Positions 1-13,724 of a DNA stretch of 64,000 nucleotides are shown piece by piece. Below the pieces are notes generated by a model. The model made no database searches, was not told where the DNA came from, and saw nothing but the letters and a program-made list of their open reading frames with translations. The position numbers and the translations under genes were made by a program. How positions within the stretch are numbered: position 1 is the first letter of the stretch; the number at the start of each line of letters is the position of its first letter. Source of the DNA: Sipunculus nudus (Eukaryota; Annelida; Sipuncula; Golfingiida; Sipunculidae); contig CM049306.1 of NCBI GenBank assembly GCA_026874595.1, positions 15,273,019 to 15,337,018 on the forward strand, in the 5' to 3' direction.

Positions 1-1146
1 ATAATTAGGCAGTGCTATATTGACTGCATCTTGACAATGCAAGTGAATACTATAGGGCCTCTGAAAAGAATTCAATATCTAGCCTTAAGGGCGGCATAAA
101 CTTTGCGACTCAACTCAACTCAACAGGTCAAAAATTGTTTAGTTGAGCTGAGTTGAATCGCGTCGCAACGTGTATGCCTGAAAACAACGCGACCCAATCA
201 GAGTCGGCACCAGTTGGAGTCAGTTTTTTGTTTCTCACAATGTCAGAAAAATCGTGTCCAGTTTGAGTCTTGTCATTCAGAAGTACAGTCAGCAACCAAT
301 CACAGCTGTATCTCTGACCACATGAGTACCTTGGTCATGTGATTCTTTGGGTCAAAATCATATGGTGAAGATAAAGACAATATTATATTACGTTAGCACT
401 GTTCGCACATTATAGATCTGTATACCCAGTGTTCCCAGTCCAATGGCAGCATAATACCAACATGCTTCATGTCTTCTGATGTAAATATATTATGCATATC
501 ACAGGACATAAAAAAATATTGTTAATACTTAAATTACAGTATATCAAACAAAAATTTTTCAGCTATGGGATGGGGAATATTGAAATGGCATAAAATAGAT
601 ATATAACACTAATGAAATGACATGAAGGTTTATCAAGGACTTTCATATGGCAAAAGCTTTTCTCGGTTTTGTTCATCTGAATGTACTGCCTCAGCCGTCA
701 ATCAATCAGATCATGTTATGTAAATACCTTTCTTGATTTTTTACAAAGTGCACTATTTTTTAGCCCATAACTTTTACAAATCAAATAATATTTACCTAAT
801 TTCAAGCACATACACATGAAAAATACATGAGAATATTTATGGTAAATATGAAGAAAAACAGATCAGTGGTTATGAAAGTAGGCAGTTCTAAAGTGTGATA
901 ATAGGTTTTTAATGAAAAATTGAAGTTTTTCCTAAATTTCTCAAAGGAATGAAGTCTCAGCAACCCAGTTTTCAGTTTGGTAAGAGATTTTGGAGACATC
1001 TAACAGTATGCCAAATTTTGGAATCATAGGTCTAACTGTTTCAAAACATGCCGGTTTAATAGATGGACAGAAGTACAGACAAATGGATGATGGAAAATAA
1101 ACCATAACTATAACTCAGATGACTTATATGTTATAGTCAGCTGAGC
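1..1146 (+). repeat. Dispersed repeat family B, 3' portion
   Basis: This non-coding AT-rich stretch recurs at about 16.7-17.4, 21.8-23.2 and 60.8-61.1 kb, always on the plus strand. Shared landmarks are 'acagatcagtggtt', 'taggcag', 'tctcaaaggaa', 'aacwgtatgccaaatttt' and a terminal block ending 'agtcagctgagctaa'. Here the usual GACGGACGG run before the terminus is degraded. The terminal block can fold as a hairpin. No coding potential was seen. Family identity is not known to me. Confidence 0.75.
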
Positions 1147-2170
1147 TAACTAGAATATCAGCAGAAGCTGACAAAAGCCCTCAGCCAAAAGAACAGTGTT
1201 TAGAGGTTGTAACAGTGACAAGTACTAAATATCTGTTCTCACATGGATGTATATCTGTACATGTCTCAGTTATAAATTTAAAATGGAAAGGTATATACCA
1301 TGAATCATAACAATCCATCAAATGCTTCCTGAAAAATAAGCTTATAAATTTTATTCTATTATAAGCTCTGTGACCTTGAAAAGTAGGTCAAGGTCACCCA
1401 TCTTTGAACTTGACTGAGATTTTGTTGATATACATCTTCACCAAAGAAATAAAATTCCTATTGTGAATCCTTTAAGAGATATACCGCTCACAAGGCCAAA
1501 GTTGAAAAATCCAAGAAAAATTCATTTAAAATCAGAAATTGTAGGTGGAGCCCCCAAACTTGTGCAGCTGTTACAGACCATCAGTCCCTATGACCAAAGT
1601 AAGTATTGTGAAAATCCACCCAATGGTTCCTGAGAAATAAGTTTCTAAATGTTTTTTTTATAATCAGCTCTAAAACGTAGAAAAATAGGTCAAGGTCACC
1701 CATCTTCGAACTTGACCGAGATTTTGTCAATATACATCTTCATTGAAAAAAATTAAATTCCTACGGTGAATCCTTTTAGAGATATCCTGCTCACAAGCCC
1801 AAAGTTGAAAAATCTGATAAAAATTCATTAAAAATCAGAAATTGTAGGTGGTGCCACCAAACTTGTGTAGCACGTACAGACTATCAGTCCCAATAATCAT
1901 AGTAAGTTTTGTTAAAATCCACCAAATTGTTCCTGAGTAATAAGCATCAAAGTGTTTTTCTATAATCAGCTCTAAAATGTAGAAAAATAGGTCAAGGTCA
2001 CCCATCTTCGAACTTGACCGAGATTTTGTCAATATGCATCTTTACCGAGGAAATGAAATTCTGACGGTGAATCCTTTTCAAGATATCCCGCTCACAAGGT
2101 TAAAGTTAACGGACGCCGGACGGACGGACAGACGGACAACTTGGGTGACGACATTAGCCGAATGCTAGAC
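1147..2170 (+). repeat. Tandem repeat family A, ~302-bp unit, about 3 copies
   Basis: The phrase AGGTCAAGGTCACCC recurs at 1385, 1687 and 1989, a spacing of 302 bases each time. It is followed each time by 'catcttygaacttgac' and later 'aaagttgaaaaatc'. The array starts with 'actagaatatcagc' at 1147 and ends in a GGACGGACGGACAGACGG run near 2110-2135. The same start and unit reappear at 63601-64000. Non-coding; the diverged copies suggest an old array. Confidence 0.85.
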
Positions 2171-2399
2171 TGTTCTCCGGAGTTGCAGTTCCACAGAGCT
2201 GAATGGACTGTTGGTCCCAGCAATTCAGGCAGGCCAGATGGCCCAAATGTTAATTAGGGTCATGCTATCCTGACAGCCTCCATGCTGTGCAGGAATGATT
2301 AAGTGGTTCATTAATGTGGACCATCTATGTCCAGAATGTCACTGCCTGCCAGTGTTAACATGACCAGTATGTGCGTTGCCCATTTTAAAAGAATTTATA
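2171..2399. other. Gap with no recognised feature
   Basis: A short moderately GC-rich stretch after the family A array. No coding frame, splice signals or repeat could be supported. Confidence 0.5.
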
Positions 2400-2440
2400 A
2401 ATATATATATACGTATATATATATATATATATATTATATA
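2400..2440. repeat. (TA)n microsatellite, interrupted
   Basis: Interrupted TA dinucleotide run within a wider TA-rich zone (2400-3070) in which several shorter TA tracts occur on both sides. Confidence 0.9.
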
Positions 2441-2714
2441 AAAGAAAAAATCTTATATATATAGAGAAAAATATATAATTGTTTATATATATATAAATAT
2501 ATATATATACAATTATATATTTTTCATTATACATATTTATAATATATATGAGAAAGAGAAAATATGTAATTATATATAAGCAAAAAAATAAAATACCCCT
2601 TCCCCCTTCATTTTTTTAAACTTGATATTCACTGCTAAATAGACAGATGAAACCTGCTCTGCCTTGACAAAATATTGTACTGGAACAGAACACGTGTCCA
2701 AGAGTGTTTGTGGT

Positions 2715-2715
<1 letters not shown>

Positions 2716-2802
<87 letters not shown>
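2716..2802. repeat. (TA)n-(TG)n compound microsatellite
   Basis: About 70 bases of pure TA followed by TGTGTGTGTGTG. The words 'cacgtgtccaagagtgtttgtggt' style flank and 'cccattttaaaagaat' occur twice around it (2376/2836 and 2690/2880), showing local duplication. Open frames here encode only Tyr-Ile repeats and are not genes. Confidence 0.9.
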
Positions 2803-2803
<1 letters not shown>

Positions 2804-3789
2804 TAACATGACCAGTATATATATATATATGCATTGCCCATTTTAAAAGAATATATTTATATATATATATTTAGTATACGTGTCCAAGAGTGTTTGTGGT
2901 TATATATATATATAAATATATATATATATAATAAAATTTGTATATATATATATAATTTTATATACAGAGAATTTAAAAAGAAAGTATATAATTGTTTGTA
3001 TAGGCCTTATATAAATCTCTCTCAATATATTTTTATATAAGAGCTAGAAAAATATACAATTATATATATTAGCAAATAATCAAAATACCCCCTCCCCTAC
3101 CGTTACAGATTGATTAATGGTAAATACTTGTACATATATTATTAATCATGGATTAGAGAATAATTGCAAAAGCAGAACTTCGTACAGGTGAATGGTTCTG
3201 TGTAATTATTGACAGAATATAACTCGACACATGAACTGCATGCACAGTTTAAGTTTTTGTATTCCTGCAATATTTGCAGTTTGCCAACAACATATCCTCA
3301 ACCGCGGTTTCAGCGTAATCTCCTTATGTAGATATCGTTTATTTTTGCAAATTTTCATATTTCATCGTTCAACCTACAGACACATTTCCTTGCATGCATG
3401 CATGCATGCAGTCAGCTAGCTCGCACAAACACATAATACTATTAATAGGACCATGTCTCAAATCAAATACACACCTTATCAGCTATATTTCGTCATATAA
3501 GTCTTATATTGTCAGTATATTTACAAATGTAATTATTTCATCATGATTTATGTTAAACCTTGCATAATAATATTAATATCACAGGTAGGAGTCTATTAAG
3601 GTTAAGAGGCTTAGGTTGTTGAGTAATTCATTTAATTAATCACTTATAGTTAAGAACTGTCAAGATGAAAATACTTTAAAGCGCTTGTAAAAAAAAACAT
3701 GATACACATAATTACAAAATTATTAATATCAAAATTATGATATATATATATATTTATATAAATATGTACATTCATAATTAAGTATGTTT
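2803..3789. other. AT-rich non-coding stretch
   Basis: No supported gene. It contains short TA tracts and a (GCAT)n tetranucleotide run at about 3392-3412. Stop codons are frequent in all frames. Confidence 0.6.
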
Positions 3790-3892
3790 ATATATTCGGG
3801 GTCTGTGATATTATCGATACGGTATATCGCAATATACAATGATTTGCATATTGCGTATCGCGATACAGTTGTCAAATATCGATATGTTTCAA
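3790..3892. repeat. Palindromic CGATA/TATCG-rich repeat, hAT-terminus-like
   Basis: Dense in ATATCGATA and TATCGC words on both strands (for example 'atcgatacggtatatcgc' and 'gtatcgcgatac'). Such termini are known from some hAT-type DNA transposons. No partner terminus or transposase was found, so this is a family-level guess only. Confidence 0.35.
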
Positions 3893-4747
3893 TAATTTGT
3901 TAAATGTCCCTATAAAACTTTTTTGTACTAAAAATAATGTTTCTGTTACAAATTTAGATATCCTAATGGGGTGGGATTAATGATTAGTGAAAGCCGCTAT
4001 ACTGTGTTTTTAGACGTTTAGTATACAAAATACCAAAGTATACGCCTGAGATATATATATATACCATATATATATATAGATGAAAGGTTGGTCCCAGGAA
4101 ATTTGTATGTCTGTTCGATGACTTAATTATTCGTATACAAGAAATGTTTTTATCCAGCTGAAAGACAGAAGTGCTGAACACGGTCATGATAATTTATCAT
4201 TCATTAAAATTCGCTCCTCGCATCTTATGATAACTGCAGGAAGCTCAAGTTCAAAATTAGAAGTATTATTGTTTAAAAACGAGCAGCCTTGCAATGTGCA
4301 CCATTTGTCCCTTTTTGCATGTGCTGAACCACAGTTCAGAGTTTTCACCGAGTGCAACGTTATTAACGCATGTAATTTCTAAAGAAAACTTTGATTACAA
4401 ATGTTTGTTTGAATACTATCAGCAACATTTAAGTACATGAAAGTATATACATTTTTAAGTAATATTGCCATATTTTTTTGTTGTGTGAAGTAAATTGATC
4501 TACATAAACTCGTATGGTGTCAATATGATTAACATGATGCAGGAGCTATTTATTATTATAGAAATATATTGATAGATAGATGAATATATAGATATTAATA
4601 GATACAAAACACAATGTATTTAAAATTGTATATACAATGAAAAAATTGCGATACATAATTTTGATGTATATATAAGGACACAAAATTTAAGATGATGGTT
4701 CATTCAATTGTACCATCGATTTTTATAAATCCAGTGTATATTATATT

Positions 4748-4753
<6 letters not shown>
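3893..4753. other. AT-rich non-coding stretch
   Basis: No supported gene. A short GATA run (about 4571-4583) and several TATA tracts are visible. Confidence 0.55.

Positions 4754-4822
<69 letters not shown>
4754..4822. repeat. (TA)n microsatellite
   Basis: About 68 bases of uninterrupted TA dinucleotides. Confidence 0.95.
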
Positions 4823-4826
<4 letters not shown>

Positions 4827-5105
4827 CATCTTATTTCAGGCAGGTATGTAGAACTTAACACCCATGGCCCTTTTTTTACTTAAAACCTATAAATATATTG
4901 TTAATCTTTTAATCTGCATGCACTCTTCCGCTCCTCATACTGAACACAATTTAAGCAAGTCATAAATATTAAATTGACAATTTATTAAAATACATATCAC
5001 AATAGAATCAGCAAACAACAAATATAAACAAAAACATACACAGTAACATGCTTTTAACACCTGACATGTCGAACCAGTGCATATAAAGCAGATGATAGAG
5101 GTAAG

Positions 5106-5109
<4 letters not shown>

Positions 5110-5177
<68 letters not shown>
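5110..5177. repeat. (TA)n microsatellite
   Basis: Long TA dinucleotide run, with one interrupted tract immediately upstream. Confidence 0.95.
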
Positions 5178-5180
<3 letters not shown>

Positions 5181-6020
5181 ATCTTTTACATGGATGTGCA
5201 GGAATGTATAAATGGGTTGATTTGAAAATAAATTATGTACAGTTTTTATTTTATCTTCTGACGAATTTCAGCCGTTATATATATAGATAAGAAAAGTGAA
5301 GAAAGTTTGTCAGAATAGTTATGAATGTATGATATAAAGTAGTGCTGTAAAATGACCAGGCCTCTGTGTCCATACAATGCATAGTATGCTTATACTGCAT
5401 GGTCTTAAATTAACAGTGGATTGTGGAACAGGTCATTGTGGGACTGGAAAAAAATAATAACTTGTTTTGCACTAAGTCCCCCCCATAGGCATTTGGGTAT
5501 TATCCGTTACAGACGGAGATTTCGCCACCTAGCTCCTTGTAGCTTGATTTGTGGGGAAGATGATTGTTGTTATATGCTCATGTTAATTATGATGCGTATG
5601 CGTACATACAGGCCATTGATACTTATCTGATGTCTACCAAAAACACAGTCACATGGAATCCTAATGAAAATATAAATATGCACATATATATTTATTATAT
5701 ATATATATATAAAAATATATATATATATACACATAAAACACAAAAAAATGGAAACATCTATATATAATATATGTATATATAAGGAAATTTAATCTCTGTT
5801 TTTTCAATCAATTATTGGTTTGGGTCCCCCAGTCTACACCTACGGTTTTCAAAAACCAGCTGAGGGACATTTAAAAATTACGGGGATGTGAAGTATAAGT
5901 GAAGTTGAGTAAATACAAATACAAGGATCATAAACAAGGCCTGTAATGCATCGATTTTCAGAACGCCCGCTATAGATCAACGCCGCGGAAAACTAGAAGT
6001 ACAGAAATACTGTCTTTATT
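5178..6020. other. Non-coding stretch with no recognised feature
   Basis: Open frames at 5421-5767 lack recognisable domains and run into TA tracts. No convincing splice sites or family similarity. Confidence 0.5.
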
Positions 6021-6047
6021 ACGTATTTGCTACAAATTTAACAAGCT

Positions 6048-6128
<81 letters not shown>

Positions 6129-6519
6129 GGGATAAAGATAATTCAATATTCATGGGGTTATTAACAAATTATTCTATACAGCCACTTGACAGCTCAGGAA
6201 ATAATTTGGACGATATTTGAGTCTCTGCAGCCAACAAGTCCCACACAGGCATTTCTTCTTTATTACACACTAGATTCCCTGAGTCTGGTTATTGATCAGT
6301 TGTATAATGAAATATCATCTTTTGTGAACTTATGTAAATAAATATATATAATATAATAATAACTAATATTAATTATTACGGATTTGTTCCAAATTAAGTT
6401 AAACAAACACACATAAATATCATCTATTGTGAACTTATGTAAATAAATATATATAATATAATATAATAATATAACTAATATTAATTATTACGGATTTGTT
6501 ACAAATTTAACTAAAACAA

Positions 6520-6595
<76 letters not shown>

Positions 6596-6720
6596 TATAT
6601 ATGGAGGATAACAATGATTCAATATTCGTGGATTATTATATAACCTTATAGGTATAGTCATATAAAATTCATTCTATTTTGCCACTGGACAGCTCCAAAA
6701 GTAACTTGGGTCATTATAGG
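6020..6720 (+). repeat. Local segmental duplications around (CA)n(TA)n microsatellites
   Basis: The block 6030-6220 (ACAAATTTAAC, CA run, TA run, then 'attcaatattc' and 'gccactt/ggacagct') is repeated at about 6495-6700. Between them a ~107-bp unit beginning 'atatcatctwttgtgaac' is tandemly duplicated (about 6311 and 6417). TA tracts lie at 6080-6126 and 6541-6602. The duplicated breakpoints sit in or beside the microsatellites. Confidence 0.8.
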
Positions 6721-8610
6721 GGCCAATCACCATTAAATAGCAATTACTGTGAACCAGACATACCACTGGGACCCCTCCTGCAATCTGACACTGATGTTAT
6801 CAGACCACCACATGGCACCAGGCTGGGCCTGGACTGTTCTCCTGAGCACACATTTTGGCTTCCTGGAACTGAAACTCTGGAGAACAGTCCTGTTACCCAA
6901 TAGCCCATCAGCCTAAGGGCTGAGGGCTAAAAACTGGAGTTGAGAGTTGCTGCTACTCTGGATATATTTAGTAATAGACATAACATTATATTTGCATGCA
7001 CACACAAAATATAGTCAATTATTGTAACCAATCATCCGATTCTGTTGAAAGACTGCATGGTGAAACCTTGGAGGTGCAAATAAAGCACATAAATAATGTT
7101 ATGAACCAACACAAAACATTTGCACAAAAACTTAGACACAGAAACTTCCAAGTTCAAGGTGCTAAAAATCATGGTTTTACCCCATAGCTTTGAAAATATA
7201 GGTCTCAATGACCTAATTTTAGGTTTCCCAGGAGAATTTTTTAAAAAATCCTGTTTCTATTTATATATTGGGATACTGACAATACACAACAAATCTGCAC
7301 AACTCATCACCAAAAGTGGCACCATGAAACTGCTGTTTACATTAATTGCTGGTCACATTCTACTTTGATAACAACAGCAGGTCTATAAGAAAAACAATGA
7401 ATTATTCATTGTGTTGCAGCTGTGAACCAGTCATCAATATTCATTTAGTCTTTTAACATGTAACAAGATTCAGAATACAAGTGTCATGTGTACACAAAGA
7501 AATCAATTCATCTGGTAAAATGTGTACAACCTCAAGAAGACTGAACCAGCGCCCAAGTTGATAATCTCTGTCTGACTGACATAAACATGCACTAAGATTG
7601 ATTTTTGTGCTGTCAATATGACACAGTGGATAAAAATCTTGTTTCCATCCCCATACTTAAAATATCAGGTTTTACAAAGTGTTTACAGCAGAAGTACTCA
7701 TTTGATGCAAAAATATTTTGATGTAAAAATTACCAGGGGTCACCAGGCACAAATATAATTTCTGTGACACTTACTTGGATTTTACTAAGATTAATTTTTG
7801 CCAGCAATCAGATCAGCAGTTACTTGTCAATAACAAGTGACCATTGGACAATAACAGTAGTTCATTACTTCCAGAGGACCTAGTGCATATATATATATAT
7901 ACCTGAAAGTGCCATTATCAAACTATTATGTGCAATTACCTTTGTCATAATATGTGCATGTTTAATATTACCGGTAAAGTACTTTACTGCTGGGCAGCAA
8001 AACATTTTCAGTGACTGCCTTTTCATGAATAAATCAGGCCAAACAAACAAAATATACATGTAAAGACGGCAATTATTGACAGTCAGAAATCCTTAGATCT
8101 TATGATTTTAAAAAACACAAAAACCTCTGGTATATGATGACTCAGGTTTTCCAGTAACTGTGGTATCCCGCCATGTGTGTTATCAGTCAAACAAGGTGCT
8201 GGAAGGTGCTGATAAACAATTTACATGCTGTTTACAGGAGGGCTATTTTAACCCTGAACAGGTAGTAGCAGCTGACAAAACTATTCTGTATTTATAGACA
8301 TCTCAGGTTGAGCCAGTTCATTCATATTTGGCCACATTTTTAAACACATGCCTTAAAATAGACCAATCATCATGTTTTTAATATTGATGCAGTAAGAGCA
8401 CCTGGCATATACCATTGTCACAATTGATGGGTATGATTTACTGCAGATATTTTATTCCTTTTTTTCACTAAAGCAAATTGTGAGACCACAAAACTCCTAT
8501 GTTTGGTATTAAAAACAGTTCAAACTGGCTAGGGAGAAATTCTATACAGTGCAAATACTTTATAAATACATGTATAAACTAATTTGCCAAATGCAAATTA
8601 ATGGCTATCA
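6721..8610. other. Non-coding, possibly intronic stretch
   Basis: Moderately AT-rich, mostly unique-looking DNA. Short open frames at 6679-7368 have no recognisable domain. No exon with good splice sites at both ends could be supported. Confidence 0.5.
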
Positions 8611-8614
8611 ATAA

Positions 8615-8870
8615 AATATTTATACAAAGACAATATGAAGAATGCTTCTATAATTAGACAAATTTTGTGCCAACAAAATATATAAACAAAGAAAATATAA
8701 AGATAGCTTCTTTAATTAGTCAAATTTTGTGCCATCGAAAATGATTTTGTGCCAAAGAAAATATAAAGATAGCTTCTATAATTAGACACATTTTGTGCCT
8801 ACAAACTGTTTACACAAAGAAAATATAAAGATAACTTCTATAATTAGAAAATTTTGTGCACACTTACCGA
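8615..8870 (+). repeat. ~62-bp tandem repeat, 4 copies
   Basis: The words 'cttctataattag' (8645, 8707, 8772, 8833, with one variant) and 'attttgtgcc' recur every 61-65 bases, with 'aaagaaaatataaagat' between. Non-coding. Confidence 0.85.
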
Positions 8871-10894
8871 TATGAATTTGGCTATTTACAAGGTATTAAA
8901 CATTTTAAAAAAATGAATCAATGTAAAAAAAATATATGATATACATATCAAATAATACAAACCCTGACAGGGAGAACAAGCAGGTGATCTCTCTGCATTG
9001 TAACATAATCAAAGTGGAGTGTCAACATGTGCTGCCATCTGACAGCCAGAAATGGAACTACAGAATGCCTACATTTCATGACACAAGACATTTCTCAATT
9101 GTTTAAAGACTTAAGCATATGTTCCTTTTCATATTGTAACAGCAATGTTTTTACTAGCAACATAGACATGAATCAGAGCAATGTAGTAAGACCAACAAAC
9201 ACCTGTTTTTACACAAATTAGACTTGGCAAAGGCATTCAAAATGAATAAAGATACTACTTATTTTATAATTTTTGAAATCATAATTGTTATTTTGAGATG
9301 TGGAGCATATGAAGATTCAGAAACCAATATTACAACAATCTCAAGTTTAACCGATTATTTATTATTAAACAGCATTACATCAATCTGGTTTAACATTTCT
9401 CACTGAATAGAAAAGTTCTTTCATGTAGAACATCTCAATACAATGGGGCTTACAAAAAATTAGTTTATTTCAATAACCTTTGCAATTTAAATTTACCATT
9501 CCATTGTGAAAGCATTTGAGATGCTTACTGCTTACCATGCATTTCACATTTGGTCTGCAGCCACTTTTACAGTACAATCTATCTCCATGGTAAACTCATC
9601 AGGAGGAATATTATTATTATGGCATGACTACCAGAGCATATTACAGGAGATAATTCACACTTTTTACAAAACCAATCATATCAAATCACCACAAGCCATA
9701 TATATTTTTAATATACCTGTGACCACTATGCTTGACAGTTTTCATAAAGTAGACAGTATGTCCTTATCTTAATAATTTGTAGCACAATTATGATTTCTGA
9801 CCTGCTAATAAGGACAAGTATCTCATACTTTCACTGTAATATTTATTTCTAATTATGAACAGTGCACATATTAAAGTGCAACCAACAGTGGACCCATGCT
9901 GGATATCTATGAGAGGAGAGCACATACAAATAAAGACTTTCTGGTTTAAGAATAGATGGTATCATGGTCACAGACAGATACCACATAATCATAACATCTC
10001 ATAGTCTGAGAGGGTTCACCATACTCAGGATCACAAATTAATCTTGCCTTTGAATCTGGGATACCTGATCACACAGGCAAAGATTCTGTAAGGTTGATTC
10101 CAATATATATATTCCAACAAGATTTTTTTCACTTTCCTACTAAAGAGTAGACCAAGTTATGAAATTAATAAAATAACAGAATACTTGCGTGAGTCTGTCA
10201 TAACATAATTTGATTCAAGGTTTTTAACAATTTGTTCCCTAAGGGTGATAAAACCAGCAAATCAAATGCAGGAAGAGACCCCTCTGAGTGCTAGGAATGA
10301 TATGTTCTAATTTCAGAAGAGAAGGAGGTGACAGCCATTGATTTATGCCATTCTACCTATGATGATCCCCTTAAAATTTCCACTGCTTTGTTAACCAAAG
10401 ACACCAGATTGACCACTAGGCTATGGTACACATGGCTGATAATACATAAAATTTACTTGCAATGGCACTGCCAGTGACCACTGTTATTATTCTTCAAAAT
10501 TTAGTATTCAAGTTGTTGGAAAATTTTGATATCAGTTGAATATATATACCTGTTTGATGAGCTTTATCAATGTGCTCTGTGTACCCTCATTTGAATTTAA
10601 CTGAGCTAATAAAATTGGTGCATTTATTCAAAGAAACTAGCAGTTATGCATCATTTACCTTACCAAAAACTGACAATGAGTGAAGTCCTACTCCAGTAGG
10701 TTCACCACACATGCTCCATCTACATATATGTATGATGTATAATTCCAATTAATAAAAACTCGCTGCACATTCATATTTAAAGTGGATGTTACTCCTGAAA
10801 TTTACTGGTCAACCTGGAATAATCACTTTAACTGGACCTGGCCTGGCATGAGCACCCACAGGAAAACCTCTGTACTATGAGCACACGCATAAGA
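8871..10894. other. Non-coding, possibly intronic stretch
   Basis: No supported gene. The 88-codon frame at 9506-9772 has no recognisable motif, and its composition matches the surrounding DNA. An open frame across 10318-10500 was also judged to be chance. Confidence 0.5.
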
Positions 10895-10898
10895 TTAA

Positions 10899-11191
10899 AG
10901 GGGCCCAATCACCTATAAAGTATGAAAAATGGCTTCTTCCCTATAAAATAAATTTTTACCTGCCAAAATATAGCCCTGAAACCGTTCGCATTCTCCTGTA
11001 AACAAGTGTTAAAAACAGTGGATGGGGTGCAATCACACCTGTCAACATAAACACAGCAGGTGTTTCGCCTGGCCACAACACGTGTCAATCAGGAGATGCC
11101 CTTACTGACTTGGTCCAAAAAATGTAATACATGTTCCCTCTGGCTGAAACACTGAGTGTTTCTGCTCACAATCGGACCTCCAGTCATGCAG

Positions 11192-11251
<60 letters not shown>

Positions 11252-11374
11252 CAGCTGTATGTGAGATACTGAGACTGTGTACTGGGGTGGTTTCGCTGGA
11301 AAACTTTTGTATAAAGCAAAACTGAACTGACAGTGTGAAAGAATAGACATGATATTGCTCCTGATTATGTCCCT
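10899..11374. mobile_element. Candidate 476-bp MITE flanked by TTAA
   Basis: TTAA occurs at both borders (10895-10898 and 11375-11378). Imperfect terminal inverted repeats follow: AGGGGCCCAATCACC on the left against AGGGACATAATCAGG read from the right end. TTAA target duplication is typical of piggyBac-type elements, but these termini are only partly matching. A (TA)n tract sits inside at about 11195-11247. There is no transposase, so this would be non-autonomous. The main alternative is chance TTAA in AT-rich DNA. Confidence 0.45.
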
Positions 11375-11378
11375 TTAA

Positions 11379-13720
11379 TGGGCTTATAGCAACACTGCAA
11401 TTAATTATCAAAAGGTACTTATGGCTGGAAGGGCTTGCCAGAGTTTCATCTTCACACCATAGTTTAACTAATAACTATACTAGTAATATATTTCACACAT
11501 GTTAAACCTGTTTGTACCATCGTCTTTTTAACTGATGGCCAGGGGTTATTTCAAATGCTTCTCTTTACACTTATGACTGACTTTCAACATTTGACTGATG
11601 CTACACTGAAAGCTAACAACTATGCTAATATTCAAAGAGCAACTATTCTGCACTATTCCATACAAACAGGAATCAAGTGATCACTTCTTGATTTAAATTC
11701 ATGAAAAGTAATTAAGAAAGTACGAGCATTAACATTTCTCTAACATTTTTCCTAACTTTTCATTTTTAAATTTTGTTAACAAAGATTCAGTGACAAATTA
11801 TTAAGAAAAAGTTAGCCTTATTTTGCTCAAAATTTGAGTGATGAGTGCAATACTGTAGCATATTTGCATAAAGTTAAAGAGTTTTTTGTAACAGATGGAA
11901 CCACCAGTCATATGAATCCAAACACGCATTTATGGCAAATTAAAACCACTCCATGGTACAATAACTATGAATGCAATCAAATTTCACAACTGTTTTCACA
12001 TAATATTTTTAAAGTTTGCCTTTCTTTTTGCCTTGTAGATAACAGAATACCAGTGACCATGGTTTAATATCAAATTTCCAAAAAGATTTCATGACAACCT
12101 TTTTGAATCTACAGTAAAACTTTCTCAAGTATGAGTGTATGCAATGATTTGCCCTGCTAATAGATGGGTGTACAAATACCCTGATTGACTAAAATAAATG
12201 GCCTAAGCTTAGCTGAAAGTCAACTGCACTCAAGAAGTAAAAGAAGGTAAAAAGAGAAAATTCTTCAGAGAAAACAGAATTAGATATTAGTCTGTACTGG
12301 TTTGACTTAAAAATTAAAAAAATAAAAGATGTATACAATCGCCAAGCGATAATTGGAAACCTCCCCCCACCTCCACAAAATGAGTGATAAAGCCTATGTT
12401 ACACATACCACAGTCAGTCTATGGTTCACCATGTTCTTGAAGGTTGTGGGCAGAACTTGGTAGAATTTGGCCTGTGCCGTAGTACACGATAGGATGACAT
12501 GAATGAATGTGTGGGGTCCATGTTCTCTTTGAACATTTTATAGAGGACAGGACAATGGTAATGAAATGTGCATCTCTTTTCACCCTGGATGGCATTGATC
12601 TGGGGTGTCAAACCTTAGGAGCTGGGTTACAGTAAATCTTCTTGTAACCCCAGAACGTGGCCAAGTTCTATAGGATATAATGGGAAATTGTGAGCCAATG
12701 TGGTTACCCTGATGCTGCCATGATACTGCCGTAGGTAAAATTAGATAACAGATGCAGTACTGGAGTGAGAATCTGGCCAGTATACTGGAAAGAACAAGGC
12801 CTTTCTTCGTTCTTCTATGGCATGGCACATTTTACAGTAGGAGAACATGGTTATATTCATGACAATGCCATAGCAGTACCATAGGTTATTGTGAAATACC
12901 GTGGGAAGAACAAGCTGAGAACTTCATGGGAACTCAGCCTTAAATTTCATCACATTCAGTCCCAACAATGGCTTGCTGAGGCTGAACCATGAGACTTTTT
13001 ATCATAAATTATAAGGAAGTGGAACAACACGATTTACTGACAACACATTATCAACCAGAAACATGAACCTCAGCCCATGTGATAAGATCATAATAGAGGC
13101 CTTGTCCACATCACAGTTGGTTACTGGTAATATCAGTATCTCCCAGTTTTTCTTCAAGTCCACTCATGGGGACTACTATTTTCATGCACACTCAAACCTC
13201 AATGTCACACTATTGTGGCATGCCCCACGATAAAAATGTCCACAAAACTGTTTCTTCAATGCACAACTTCAAATTGCATTATGTAATTTTAACTATGACT
13301 TAATTAATACATTACATGAAGAAGATATTCCAAAATTTCATATCTGTATGGAGACAGTGCTAACATTTGACGACATCCCAGGCATACCACATACATACAA
13401 GTAAAATATAATTTAAAGTGACAGTATTTGGTTGATGATATGCATTATCATTTAATAATAATCATAATATCAGGAACCTTTTTGTGTGGTGACCCTAGTC
13501 CAATATGAAGAAAATACACACCAAGCGTAGTTAAGAACATATAAACTTATACAACATGCCAGGCTAAACATTGACCCTGCTGCACTTCATATTAGTTCCT
13601 AGAAATGCTCTATCCTGAGACTGCTCTGTGTACTGGTACCAGGAAATAATCTGGGTACTGTGAAAGTCTAAAAGTGATTAAATTGTCAATGTGGGAGTAA
13701 TTCACTGCATCAATAACAAC
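11379..13720. other. Non-coding, possibly intronic stretch
   Basis: No gene is supported. Two overlapping minus-strand frames at 12426-12828 have no recognisable domain. A small hairpin is formed by GGGTTACAG (12622-) and CTTGTAACCCC (12638-). A ~65-bp block at 13137-13207 ('tctcccagtttttcttcaag') is repeated directly at 14783-14850. Confidence 0.5.
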
Positions 13721-13724
13721 AGGA

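Noticed and set aside
2570-3040. Tyr-Ile repeat open frames
   Set aside because: Pure translation of a (TA)n microsatellite.
10318-10500. About 60-codon plus-strand open frame after an acceptor-like TTTCAG
   Set aside because: No domain and no good donor. The minus strand of the same segment has tRNA-like words (TAGCCTAGTGG) but no B box, so neither gene nor SINE is called.
10967-11002. 36-base minus-strand exon-like segment with good acceptor and donor
   Set aside because: Lies inside the TTAA-flanked MITE candidate and encodes nothing recognisable; likely coincidental splice words.
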